Below are positions 1 through 8,165 of a stretch of DNA of 64,000 nt, piece after piece (the first letter of the stretch is position 1; every line of letters starts with the position of its first letter). The stretch lies in NCBI GenBank assembly GCA_024227565.1, contig JAAEUE010000392.1, forward strand, positions 61,116-125,115, given 5' to 3'. The DNA comes from Alphaproteobacteria bacterium (GTDB lineage Bacteria; Pseudomonadota; Alphaproteobacteria; Rhizobiales; CAJQND01). The position numbers were made by a program, and so were the translations under genes. The notes beneath the pieces were generated by a model. That model ran no database searches. It was not told where the DNA came from and saw only the letters and a list, made by a program, of their open reading frames with translations.

Positions 1-18
1 ATGCGGTTCCCGAAAGGC

Positions 19-58
19 AAAAAACCCCGGAAGCCGCAGTAGGCTGCCGAGGTTTTTT
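19..58. terminator. Rho-independent terminator, probably bidirectional
   Basis: Bases 19-30 (six A then CCCCGG) pair with 47-58 (CCGAGG then six T) with one mismatch, and an inner AGCC/GGCT stem (32-35 with 42-45) closes a six-base loop. A GC stem flanked by A-run and T-run can end transcription on either strand. It probably closes a gene lying left of the window. Bases 59-292 show no convincing gene. Confidence 0.75.
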
Positions 59-292
59 GATGTTTCTATAGCCTGTCCCTACATGCGCACGACCGAGAGC
101 GCCCGTTTCTTGGAAACAGGTTTCTTGATGTTGAATGCAAGTACCGAACAGGTCATGGAGGCAAGCTAGGCCTTTGGGGCCCGTGTTGTCAAAGGGTGAT
201 GAGGCATGCTCAAAATGCGTGTTGCTCTTCTTCCAGACCCGTGGGACTAATCGCCAGAAGGATGCGAGCAACAGAACACCGTGAGGCCTTAA

Positions 293-1405
293 ATGGACCA
301 ATCCGTGATGGAGGCGGGCTTGAAACCCGCCAACCCCGAAGAACTCGGGTTTGACGCTCCTGCCCTGGAAGAGGCGGTCGCATATGCGATCCAGAACGAA
401 TCCACCATGAAGCGCGACATTGCAGAGGCGCTGGCCGACGGGCATTTCGCTGAACCCTGGCCGATCTGCAGAACGATTGGGCCGGTCAAAAACCGAAAGG
501 ACCCTGCCGGTTTGATCATCCGTCACGGGCAGATCGCGGCAAGCTGGGGCGATGTTGAGCGTGTGGATATGACGTTCAGCGTGAGCAAGAGCTATCTGGC
601 CTTGTGTGCAGGTCTTGCCGTGGACGACGGCCTGATTCGGGATGTTCATCAGCCTGTGCGGCACCTGGTGGACGATGGCGGATTCGATACCGTCCAGAAC
701 CGTGACATCACCTGGGCCCAGCTTCTGCAGCTGACCAGCGAATGGGAAGGCACGCTCTGGGACAAGCCTGACTGGATTGACCACAACCGCGACCTGTCCG
801 CCCGTACGGGGCAAGCGGGTGAAAAAGGGGTCAAACGGCAGATGCAGCCGCCAGGAACACACTGGGAATATAACGACGTTCGGGTGAACCGGCTGGCCCT
901 CGCCCTGATGCACGTGTTCCGGCGCCCACTGCCCGAAGTGCTCAAAGAACGGATCATGGACCCGATCGGCGCGTCAGACACCTGGGAATGGCACGGCTAT
1001 GAGAACTCATACGTGGAGATCGACGGCAAGCAGATGCACTCGGTCTCAGGCGGCGCCCATTGGGGTGGGGGGTTGTGGATCAGCGCCCTGGATTAAGCCC
1101 GTACGGGCCTGTTGATGCTGAACGAGGGGAATTGGAATGGCCGGCAAATTCTATCAGGAGACTGGATTGCCGCCTGCCGGACCCCCTGCGCCCTTAATGA
1201 AGGATACGGCTATCTCTGGTGGCTGAACACAAATCGCCGGCAGTTTCCGTCGGCACCTGCCTCAAGCTTCTTTTTCCGCGGGGTCGGGGCGAACGTGGTT
1301 TGGATCGACCCGGAGAACCAGCTGGTGGTCGTCGCAAGGTGGATTCAAAAAGAGAGTGCCGACGGGTTTGCCGAAAAAGTCATGCAGGCGCTTTCGCACA
1401 AGTGA
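293..1405 (+). pseudogene. Serine hydrolase (beta-lactamase/PBP4 family), interrupted by an in-frame TAA
   Basis: The first 267 codons carry the nucleophile motif S-V-S-K in a FSVSKSYLAL context and a YND motif (WEYNDVRVNRLALAL), both typical of class C beta-lactamase-like serine hydrolases. Translation stops at TAA (1094-1096), but the same frame continues without a gap as ARTGLLMLNEGNWNGRQILS and a C-terminal part including GYGYLWW, FRGVGANVVWIDP and VVVARW, ending at 1405. In the family, the ALDxARxGLL segment is continuous, so the TAA sits inside the fold and may come from CAA. The encoded enzyme would have been about 370 residues. No second start with a ribosome site is evident after the stop, so a nonsense-mutated gene is more likely than two genes. 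Read-through cannot be excluded. The substrate is unknown. Confidence 0.8.
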
Positions 1406-1427
1406 AAGTTTCAGCGGGCGCCGCGCT

Positions 1428-2327
1428 TTATGCAGCCTGATCTGGCTTCCAACCGGCCACATCGAGCGCAGGATCCACTGCCCAGGCAGACGGGCCGCAC
1501 TTTGCGTCTGCAATTTTGCGAACCTGCGCGAGGTAGTCGGCACGCGGCATGTCCTTGTATCCCTGCTGGTACATGAACGGACTGCCGCGCTTGGCATCAA
1601 CCAGGCTGAAGCCCCATTCTTTCAGATACCGGTTGAGCACGACGTAGGCGCACTTGGAGGCATTGGGAGTGCGGTAGAACTGGGATTCGGCGATGAACAG
1701 TCCGCCCACAGCCGTGCCGAAGGCGCCGCCCACAAGCGCGCCGTTCGCATCCCAGGCTTCAACCGAATGGCAGAAACCGGCCTTATGGGCGTCGTTATAG
1801 AGCGCCATCATCTCCGGGCGCAGCCAGGTGAGGGGCGTCTTGCCGTCGCGCGCGCCTGAGCATGCCTCAACCACGTCCGGGAATGCCTGATCAAGCGTGT
1901 AGCTGAATTCGCCGCGGCGGATCAGCTTTCGGATCTTCTTTTCAATGCGAAAGTCGGCAAACGCCAAAACAGGCCGCTGCGGCGTGGACCACCACTTGAA
2001 CGGACCCACATGGGCAAAGGGGAAAAGGCCCCGGCGATAACCCTCTATCAGTTTCTCAACAGTCAGCTCGCTGCAAAGTCCGCAGTAGCCTTGCGCGCGG
2101 TCTTCAGCGTTTTCGGCGTTGGGGAAGCCATCGTCCTTTGCGCTCAATGCATCCCGCGCCATGCCGGCCAGCAGATAGGGCAGTTCGCCAATCCGCGCGG
2201 GCATCACCGCAAAGGCACTGCCCAGGGAGATGCGTTTGGCGCGTGAAATGAATGTCTCCATGGTCGAAAGTGCCTGCCGGTCTGCCGTAAAATTGACCTT
2301 CTCAGTTAGGGTGTAGTTGTCGCTCAT
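1428..2327 (-). CDS. Leucyl/phenylalanyl-tRNA-protein transferase-like protein (Aat family)
   Basis: Aat transfers Leu or Phe from aminoacyl-tRNA to N-terminal Arg or Lys of proteins, tagging them for ClpSAP degradation. The 299-residue product has the family landmarks YRRGLFPFAH, PFKWWSTPQRPVL, LTWLRPEM, HSVEAWDANGALVGGAFG, GGLFIAESQF and ASKCAYVVLNRYL. It differs from the usual protein of about 220-240 residues by an N-terminal extension of roughly 80 residues, including YCGLC just before the catalytic domain. The region near residue 250 (DAKRGSPFMYQQGYKDMPRADYL) replaces the common DTQ..T.HL..LG motif, so specificity may differ. It is divergent from the NUDIX gene with 133 bases between them. 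The family assignment is confident; the exact activity is less so. Confidence 0.8.
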   Translation of the reverse strand: MSDNYTLTEKVNFTADRQALSTMETFISRAKRISLGSAFAVMPARIGELPYLLAGMARDALSAKDDGFPNAENAEDRAQGYCGLCSELTVEKLIEGYRRGLFPFAHVGPFKWWSTPQRPVLAFADFRIEKKIRKLIRRGEFSYTLDQAFPDVVEACSGARDGKTPLTWLRPEMMALYNDAHKAGFCHSVEAWDANGALVGGAFGTAVGGLFIAESQFYRTPNASKCAYVVLNRYLKEWGFSLVDAKRGSPFMYQQGYKDMPRADYLAQVRKIADAKCGPSAWAVDPALDVAGWKPDQAA

Positions 2328-2460
2328 GCTTCGCTAATGCCCGGTTAAAAGGCGTGATCACCAAGAGATAGCGTGTCTTGGCATTCCCAGCCGGCTGTTC
2401 CAATGCTAGGGCAGTTGCAAATTTCATGCCTCTAGCCACTGGAATTACAAGGAGCGCGGA

Positions 2461-3192
2461 GTGACCCCGTCTGAACCAGAATACCGCCTTCGCCCGGTTG
2501 ATCGCGTCGAGTTGCGCCTGACCGACGGAACTTGGGCTTTTGCGCAAGAAAATCAGATAGATATCGCCAAGCATTGGGACGGGCTCACAACGGCCAATCC
2601 TACGCTCTTCAACGGCAATCTTCTGCTAATGGTCGATGGCGGCCTGTCAAATGGGCTGTTCAAGGCCGATCTCATTGAAGTGGACTATGCGAGTTTCATC
2701 ACCTGGCGAGACTGGGGATGGTGCGATAAGGCGGTGCACGATTGTTATGGCTGTGCCGTGCTGATGTCATCAGATGGTGCGTTGGTTATGGGGCGCATGG
2801 GCAACCACACCATCAACGCCGGCATGATCTATCCGCCGGGAGGCTCGCTCACCCGTGAGGATCTGTTGCAGGGCGGCGCGGTTGACATGACCGCCTCCAT
2901 CGCCAGAGAATTGGTAGAGGAAACCGGCCTTGCCGCCACCGACGCCACGCCGGATGGATTTTATATGGCTGCCTCAGATCAACGCATCGCAATTGGCCAG
3001 GTGCTCCGGTTTAATGAGAATGCTGAAACGATGGCGGCGCGGGTATGGGAGCACATTGCCGCGGAGGCACAGCCTGAGCTGTCGGAGGTGATCATCATGC
3101 GGCGACTGGGGGATGTGGACCCCCAGTTCATGCCACCCCATGCACGGGCGTTTTCCACCGTCGTGCTTGAGAACACATCGGGCGCGCGCTAG
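2461..3192 (+). CDS. NUDIX hydrolase
   Basis: The 243-residue protein contains a Nudix box running from GGSLTREDLL to ARELVEETGL, with the REL-EE-TG core that binds Mg2+ and catalyses hydrolysis of a nucleoside diphosphate linked to another moiety. The start is GTG at 2461, preceded by AAGGAG at 2449-2454 with six bases spacing. The Nudix box lies in the second half, after an N-terminal region of about 120 residues of unknown role. No substrate motif is recognised. It is transcribed rightward towards the PhzF gene, 47 bases downstream, and the two may be one transcript. Confidence 0.85.
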   Translation: MTPSEPEYRLRPVDRVELRLTDGTWAFAQENQIDIAKHWDGLTTANPTLFNGNLLLMVDGGLSNGLFKADLIEVDYASFITWRDWGWCDKAVHDCYGCAVLMSSDGALVMGRMGNHTINAGMIYPPGGSLTREDLLQGGAVDMTASIARELVEETGLAATDATPDGFYMAASDQRIAIGQVLRFNENAETMAARVWEHIAAEAQPELSEVIIMRRLGDVDPQFMPPHARAFSTVVLENTSGAR

Positions 3193-3239
3193 GATCTAAC
3201 CGCGCGACCCGAAAGACCTTGCCGAGAAGGAACACGCCG

Positions 3240-4145
3240 TTGGCCCGCGAATTCCAGACGCTCGACGTATTCACCACCGAACGCTTCGGCGGCAACCCGC
3301 TTGCCGTGGTGCGTGACGGCCGGGGGCTCAGCACCGAGCAAATGCAAACCATTGCCGCAGAGTTCAACCTTTCGGAGACCACATTCATCCTGCCGCCTCA
3401 GGACGGGGCGAATGATGCTTATGTGCGGATCTTCACGCCCAAGGCTGAATTGCCGTTCGCCGGGCACCCCACAGTGGGCACTGCCATTGCCATTGCGGAG
3501 CAAGATGCCGGCGAAGGGGCTTACAGGCGCGAACTGATCCTGGAAGAACAGGTGGGGCTTGTGCCGGTCACGGTGACCCGGGATGAAAGCGGAAGCAACT
3601 ATGCGCAGTTCACCAATGCCGTGTTGCCACAAGCCCAGCTTGGCGCCCCGAAGGTTGAGGGCATTGCGGCGGCCATAAATGTTGGCGTGGAACAGATCGG
3701 CTTCCACAACCATGAAGTCCGCCTGCTCAGCGCTGGTGTTCCCTACATCTTCGTGCCGGTGAGCAACATGGAGAGCCTGGAGCGTGCAAGCCCCAACCTC
3801 AACGCGTGGCGCAAGGCCAATTTTCCCGCCGGCATGGTGGGCGTGTTCGCCTATGTGCGTGGCGGGGTGTTGGAGGATACCGCATGGCACGCCCGCATGT
3901 TCGCACCCGACCAGGGCAGCATGGAAGATCCGGCCACCGGTTCTGCTGCGGCAACCTTTCCCGCCCAGGTGCTGGCGAGCGAGCAGTTGGGAGACGGAAC
4001 CCACAGCTGGACGGTTGAACAGGGCTATGAAATGGGCCGGCCCAGCCAGATCTATCTGGAGGCCGACGTGGACGTTGGCGTGATCGCAGCGGTGCGGGTT
4101 GGGGGCTATGCGGTGCCGGTGATGACGGGAGAGCTGTTGAGTTAG
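3240..4145 (+). CDS. PhzF-family isomerase
   Basis: The PhzF fold is shared by phenazine-biosynthesis isomerase and many epimerases or isomerases of unknown substrate. The protein starts REFQTLDVFTTERFGGNPLAVV and has the catalytic glutamate in FNLSETTFI (Glu 46 from this start), the phosphate-type loop FAGHPTVGTA, and the C-terminal repeat motif EDPATGSAAA. TTG at 3240 is preferred because AAGGA lies nine bases upstream and homologues begin just before this residue; TTG at 3219 would add seven residues. The length of 301 residues is normal. No other phenazine genes are nearby, so phenazine synthesis is not implied. Confidence 0.88.
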   Translation: MAREFQTLDVFTTERFGGNPLAVVRDGRGLSTEQMQTIAAEFNLSETTFILPPQDGANDAYVRIFTPKAELPFAGHPTVGTAIAIAEQDAGEGAYRRELILEEQVGLVPVTVTRDESGSNYAQFTNAVLPQAQLGAPKVEGIAAAINVGVEQIGFHNHEVRLLSAGVPYIFVPVSNMESLERASPNLNAWRKANFPAGMVGVFAYVRGGVLEDTAWHARMFAPDQGSMEDPATGSAAATFPAQVLASEQLGDGTHSWTVEQGYEMGRPSQIYLEADVDVGVIAAVRVGGYAVPVMTGELLS

Positions 4146-4163
4146 CGACGATAACACTGCCGC

Positions 4164-4268
4164 GCATCCCTGCGAACGCAGGGATCCATTGGCGCCAACT
4201 GCACGCTCTGAGCTGTGGGCCCCTGCTTTCGCAGGGGCGCGGGAAACAGGCAGGGGCGCGGGAAACAG
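4164..4268. repeat. Two palindromes and a 19-bp tandem duplication in a convergent intergenic region
   Basis: The gap 4146-4536 between two convergent genes holds a perfect palindrome (CATCCCTGCG / CGCAGGGAT, 4165-4185), a second hairpin (GCCCCTGC / GCAGGGGC, 4219-4238), and an exact 19-bp tandem repeat (4231-4249 and 4250-4268) that begins inside the second hairpin's right arm. The form, short GC-rich palindromes joined by a fixed linker, resembles dispersed palindromic elements of many alphaproteobacterial genomes. They could also end transcription from both sides, although no T-run follows. The remaining bases 4269-4536 show nothing recognisable. Confidence 0.65.
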
Positions 4269-4536
4269 GCTGTTGGGCCGAATATGAACAAAAGCGCCAC
4301 TTTTAAAGGCCACTAAACCGTCAAATAGGGCTATTTCGCCCCTACCTTCAGGGCCTTACGCGAATTTGGGTTCGTTTGGTAATTTCGCGTGTTTTTGATA
4401 AGTGACAATTGTCACTATGCAAACGCTATATGTCTATACATATGTTGGGCACGCTGCGCGCTTCGGTCCCGCCAAGTCGGAACAGGGCGGCCAGAAAGAC
4501 CAGTAGAGATCGAAGCTGAACAACATGGGTGCGCGC

Positions 4537-6216
4537 CTATTTGGGTTTTTCGAAGAGGTCCTTTCGGAGCGCATTAATGGCCTCAGGGTCGACTTTCACG
4601 TGGATCACGGAAGGTTTCTTTTTCGTCAGCGCTTCTTGCAGCACCTTTGCCGTGTCTCCGGGTTGAGACACCGCATAACCAGCCGCGCCGCACAGTTCAG
4701 CGACCTTGTCATAGGCGGGGCTTTCGATGTCGGCGCCCAAGGTGCGCCCATCAAAGAAGGTGCGCTGGTAGGCCTTCTCCGCCCCCCAGGCACCATTGTC
4801 CAGAACCACCGCGATCACCGGAAGGTCATAGGCAACCGCTGTCGTCAGCTCGCTCATGGTGAAGCCGAAACCGCCATCGCCCATGATCGAGATTACCGGG
4901 CGATCCGGCGCCGCGGCTTGCGCACCGAGGGCGGCGGCGTAGCCAAACCCAACCAGGCCGAAGTCCAATGGGGTCACCATCGCCGGGCATTGATGGCAGG
5001 CAACGCGGTCGGCCGCTTGCAGGCAGGCATTGCCGGTGTCCAGGGTGAGGATGGCATTGCGTGGCAGGTTGTTGCGGATCTCGCCAAGAACCCGGTGTGG
5101 CTTCATGGGCACCGCATCATCGGACTCTTCTTGTGAGCGTTTCAGCGTAAGTGCTGATTTCGACTCGTCAAATTGATCCGCCCAGCCCTTCCACCTATCT
5201 CTCAACTCCGGCGCCTTCTCAGCTTCGGCACGGACCATATCAGCCGTTTCTGCCGCCCCAGCTTGAATGCCCAGAGCCGCCGGGAAGTAGCGGCCCACGG
5301 CGCTGGCCTCGGTGTCCACATGAACAATCTTGGCGTCTTTGTTGACATAATCGTGGTTCAGGAACGTGGAGTTGAAGGCAAGCCGCGTGCCCAGTGCCAA
5401 GATGAGATCGCACTGCCGCGACATGGCCGCAGCGCAGGCGTTGCCGCGGGGCCCGGTTTGCCCGGCGAGCCAACGATGGTCTGCCGGCAGCACATCCAGA
5501 TGGCCCGTTGACGTGACAACCGGAACGCTCAAGGCCTCCGCCAAAGCGGCCAGTACGCTTGATCCATCGGGCGATTTGAACCCAGCCCCGGCGAAGATGA
5601 TCGGGCGTGCGGCTCCCTCCAGCAATGCCATGATCTGGGTGAGCTGTTCAGCTGTCGGCGCGCCCGGCGCAGCACAAGTGACGGGCGAGACCGTGGGCGG
5701 GTCGATCTCATGAGAGAACAAGTCGCGCGGTGCATGAAGCACCACCGGGCCGCGCCGTCCGCTCATGGCCAGATGCATCGCCTCGTGCAACATCTCAGGC
5801 AGGCGCTCCGGTGTCGGCACCATGATCGAGCGCTTGGCGATCGGTTGGAAGACGGAGAGTTGATCGAACTCCTGAAACGTGTCCTTGCCGAGATCCTTCC
5901 GGGTAATCGCACCGGCGATGGCCACAAGAGGCGAGTAGGCCAAATGGGCTTCGGCCACCGCCGTCACCAGGTTGGCCACACCCGGACCGGCCTGCGCGCC
6001 AAGAACGATGCCGGGGCTTGCCGAGACCCGTGCATAGGCGTCCGCCATGTGCCCCGCCGCCCGTTCATCCCGCGCTCCGATGTAGCGTATGGAGCTCTCA
6101 TCGCGCAGGGCATCATAGAGCTCCAGCATGGAGCCGCCCAGAAGACCGAACACGGCCTCCACGCCCGCGCCCTTCAGCACCTCAACACAGGCTTTGCCGC
6201 CTGTAATTTTGGTCAT
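4537..6216 (-). CDS. Thiamine-diphosphate-dependent enzyme of the acetolactate synthase superfamily
   Basis: The 559-residue protein has the three-domain layout of the superfamily. The N-terminal pyrimidine-binding domain contains the catalytic glutamate region ARDERAAGHMADAYARVS, then AGPGVANLVTAVAEA. The middle domain contains PIIFAGAGF and LALGTRLAF. The C-terminal pyrophosphate domain has the Mg/ThDP motif GDGGFGFTMSEL ending in VVLDNGAWG. Members include acetolactate synthase, oxalyl-CoA decarboxylase, sulfoacetaldehyde acetyltransferase and benzoylformate decarboxylase; the motifs here do not single out one. Its start overlaps the upstream oxidoreductase stop as ATGA (6213-6216), so it is the third gene of the mttB-like operon. 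A role in cleaving or condensing an oxo-acid made by that operon is inferred, not shown. Confidence 0.85.
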   Translation of the reverse strand: MTKITGGKACVEVLKGAGVEAVFGLLGGSMLELYDALRDESSIRYIGARDERAAGHMADAYARVSASPGIVLGAQAGPGVANLVTAVAEAHLAYSPLVAIAGAITRKDLGKDTFQEFDQLSVFQPIAKRSIMVPTPERLPEMLHEAMHLAMSGRRGPVVLHAPRDLFSHEIDPPTVSPVTCAAPGAPTAEQLTQIMALLEGAARPIIFAGAGFKSPDGSSVLAALAEALSVPVVTSTGHLDVLPADHRWLAGQTGPRGNACAAAMSRQCDLILALGTRLAFNSTFLNHDYVNKDAKIVHVDTEASAVGRYFPAALGIQAGAAETADMVRAEAEKAPELRDRWKGWADQFDESKSALTLKRSQEESDDAVPMKPHRVLGEIRNNLPRNAILTLDTGNACLQAADRVACHQCPAMVTPLDFGLVGFGYAAALGAQAAAPDRPVISIMGDGGFGFTMSELTTAVAYDLPVIAVVLDNGAWGAEKAYQRTFFDGRTLGADIESPAYDKVAELCGAAGYAVSQPGDTAKVLQEALTKKKPSVIHVKVDPEAINALRKDLFEKPK

Positions 6217-8165
6217 AGGTTCCGCCCCGCCAGCATGCCTTCATAAACCGCTTCTTCGGCGGTGCGTGCCGCCACGCAATCGCCAATTGGCATAACCCGT
6301 TCGGCGAGGCCATCAAATGCCTTGTGCAATTTTTCATCTCCCACATGGCCCAGGGAAAGCACCAAAGTGTCGGTGTTCTCCACCAGAACCGGATCACCGG
6401 TGAGGGTGTCTTGGAAATAGGTTGTGTCTTCATCGGCGCCGAACAGGCGCATATGGGTGCGGATGTTGACGCCCAGTTTGTGCAATCGTCCGACGTAATG
6501 ATTGCGCGCATAAAGCTGGATGGCTTCTCCGGCCATGGCAGCGTTCACGCACAGGGTCACCGCGGAGCCGGCCAGGGCCAATCGCTCTGCCAGGCCGATG
6601 CCGATCCAGTCTGAGCGCCAGTCGGCGATGACCACACGCGATCCCGGGTTCACTTCATTCTGCAGAACCTGCCAGGCAGTGACACAGTGGGCGCTGTCCA
6701 GCCCGTCCAGCGCGGGAACATAAGGCTTGGCGCCCGTGGCGAGGACAATCGCATCCGGCTTCACGGTCACGGCCGCCGAGGCTGCGTCCGCAACGCCAGT
6801 TTGGATCTCTGCACCGGACACTTCCAGCTCGCGGCAAAGATTGGTGATAATGCCCCCAAACTCCTCGCGCCCCGGCAGAAGCTGCGCCAGGCGGGCTTGG
6901 CCGCCCAACTGGTTGGATTTCTCCAGCAAGGTCACCTTGTGGCCACGGCTTGCCGCCACGGCAGCGGCCTTCATGCCACCCGGGCCACCGCCCACCACCA
7001 CCACCTTCTTTGCGGATGGGGCAGGGAGGTGACCGGAAAACTCAAGCTCACGGCCAGATTCGGGATATTGAATGCACGAAATCCCAAGTCCCTTGTGGGC
7101 CCGGCCGATACAGGCCTGATTGCAGCCAATGCAGGCGCGAATGTCATCCAGCTTGCCGCCGGCCGCCTTGGCCGGCATTTGCGGATCACAGATCAACGCG
7201 CGGGTCATTCCGCACAAATCTGCATCTCCGCTGGCGATGATCTGTTCGGCGACCTGCGGCTGGTTGATGCGTCCGGTGGCGATAACCGGTTTGCCGGTGG
7301 CCTTGCGCACAGAAGCGGCAAACGGTGCCACATAGCCGGGTTGCAGCCCCATTGGCGGCACAATGTGCACCGAACCGCCAAGCGTGGCCGAGGTGCCCGC
7401 CACCACGCTGAAATAGTCGAACGCATCTGCCAAGCCCTCGCAGGCGGCTGACACTTCATCTTGCGTGAGGCCGGTGTCATCCAGTTCAGCGCCGGAAATG
7501 CGCAAGCCCAGCACCAGGTCGCCAGCTGCCGCGCGCACGGCTGCTGCCACTTCGCGAACAAACTGGAGGCGTCGCTCCGCGTCGCCGCCATAGGCGTCAT
7601 CGCGCAAATTGACCCGGGGGTTGAGAAACTGTGCCGGCAAATATCCGTGGCTGGCGACGATCTCGACCCCGTCATAACCGGCCTCCGCCAGGTGGGCTGC
7701 ATTCAGCGCGAAGCCCGAAACGATGTCTCCGATCAAGGCCTCGGACATCTCCTTTGGCATGATGTGAAAGCGCTCGTTGGGCACTGTGGACGGAGCATAG
7801 GCCACCGGCAGCATGCCGCCGGTGGCCGATAATATTTCACGGCCAGGGTGAAACAGCTGGCCGAAAACCTTGGCCCCATGGCGCTGGCAGGTCTCGGCGA
7901 GTTTGCTGAACGCCGGAATGGAGGCGCGGTCGCTCGCGCACAGCAGGTCTTTGGAGAAGCTGGCTGTTTCGTGCACAGCAATGATCTCTGAAACAATCAG
8001 GCCGGCTCCTCCCTTGGCCCGTGCTTCGTGATAGGCGATCAGTGGATCGCCCGGCTCCACATCTGCCAGATAGGTGTGATGACCTGTGGAGACGATGCGG
8101 TTCTTGATTGTGCAGCTGCCGATTTCAATTTCCGACAGAAGATGTGGGAACTGGCTCATGATCAA
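6213..8165 (-). CDS. FMN/FAD/4Fe-4S oxidoreductase of the trimethylamine dehydrogenase / 2,4-dienoyl-CoA reductase family
   Basis: Residues 1-370 form an old-yellow-enzyme TIM barrel (IKNRIVSTGHHTYLADVEPGDPLIAYHEARAKGGAG is the family start; SHGYLPAQFLNPRVNLRDDAYGG is present). A 4Fe-4S cysteine set follows in RACIGCNQACIGRAHKGLGISC. The C-terminal half is an FAD/NAD-binding region with VVVGGGPGGMKAA and IVLATGAKP. Relatives oxidatively demethylate trimethylamine or dimethylamine, act on stachydrine/N-methylproline, or reduce dienoyl-CoA. The normal family position for the start is ATG 8165 or ATG 8159; 8165 gives an ATGA overlap with the mttB-like stop, indicating translational coupling. Neighbouring MttB favours an N-methyl substrate over dienoyl-CoA, but that is inference. 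Confidence 0.85.
   Translation of the reverse strand: MIMSQFPHLLSEIEIGSCTIKNRIVSTGHHTYLADVEPGDPLIAYHEARAKGGAGLIVSEIIAVHETASFSKDLLCASDRASIPAFSKLAETCQRHGAKVFGQLFHPGREILSATGGMLPVAYAPSTVPNERFHIMPKEMSEALIGDIVSGFALNAAHLAEAGYDGVEIVASHGYLPAQFLNPRVNLRDDAYGGDAERRLQFVREVAAAVRAAAGDLVLGLRISGAELDDTGLTQDEVSAACEGLADAFDYFSVVAGTSATLGGSVHIVPPMGLQPGYVAPFAASVRKATGKPVIATGRINQPQVAEQIIASGDADLCGMTRALICDPQMPAKAAGGKLDDIRACIGCNQACIGRAHKGLGISCIQYPESGRELEFSGHLPAPSAKKVVVVGGGPGGMKAAAVAASRGHKVTLLEKSNQLGGQARLAQLLPGREEFGGIITNLCRELEVSGAEIQTGVADAASAAVTVKPDAIVLATGAKPYVPALDGLDSAHCVTAWQVLQNEVNPGSRVVIADWRSDWIGIGLAERLALAGSAVTLCVNAAMAGEAIQLYARNHYVGRLHKLGVNIRTHMRLFGADEDTTYFQDTLTGDPVLVENTDTLVLSLGHVGDEKLHKAFDGLAERVMPIGDCVAARTAEEAVYEGMLAGRNL

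Noticed and set aside
79..156. A 25-codon minus-strand frame (MTCSVLAFNIKKPVSKKRAL...) just upstream of the terminator at 19-58
   Set aside because: It could be a small protein or the last residues of a transposase, but there is no ribosome site and an in-frame stop lies three codons before the ATG. Too short to support.
3189..4313. A 374-codon open frame on the minus strand opposite the PhzF gene
   Set aside because: Low-complexity His/Arg-rich translation, antisense to a clear PhzF gene in GC-rich DNA; a shadow frame.
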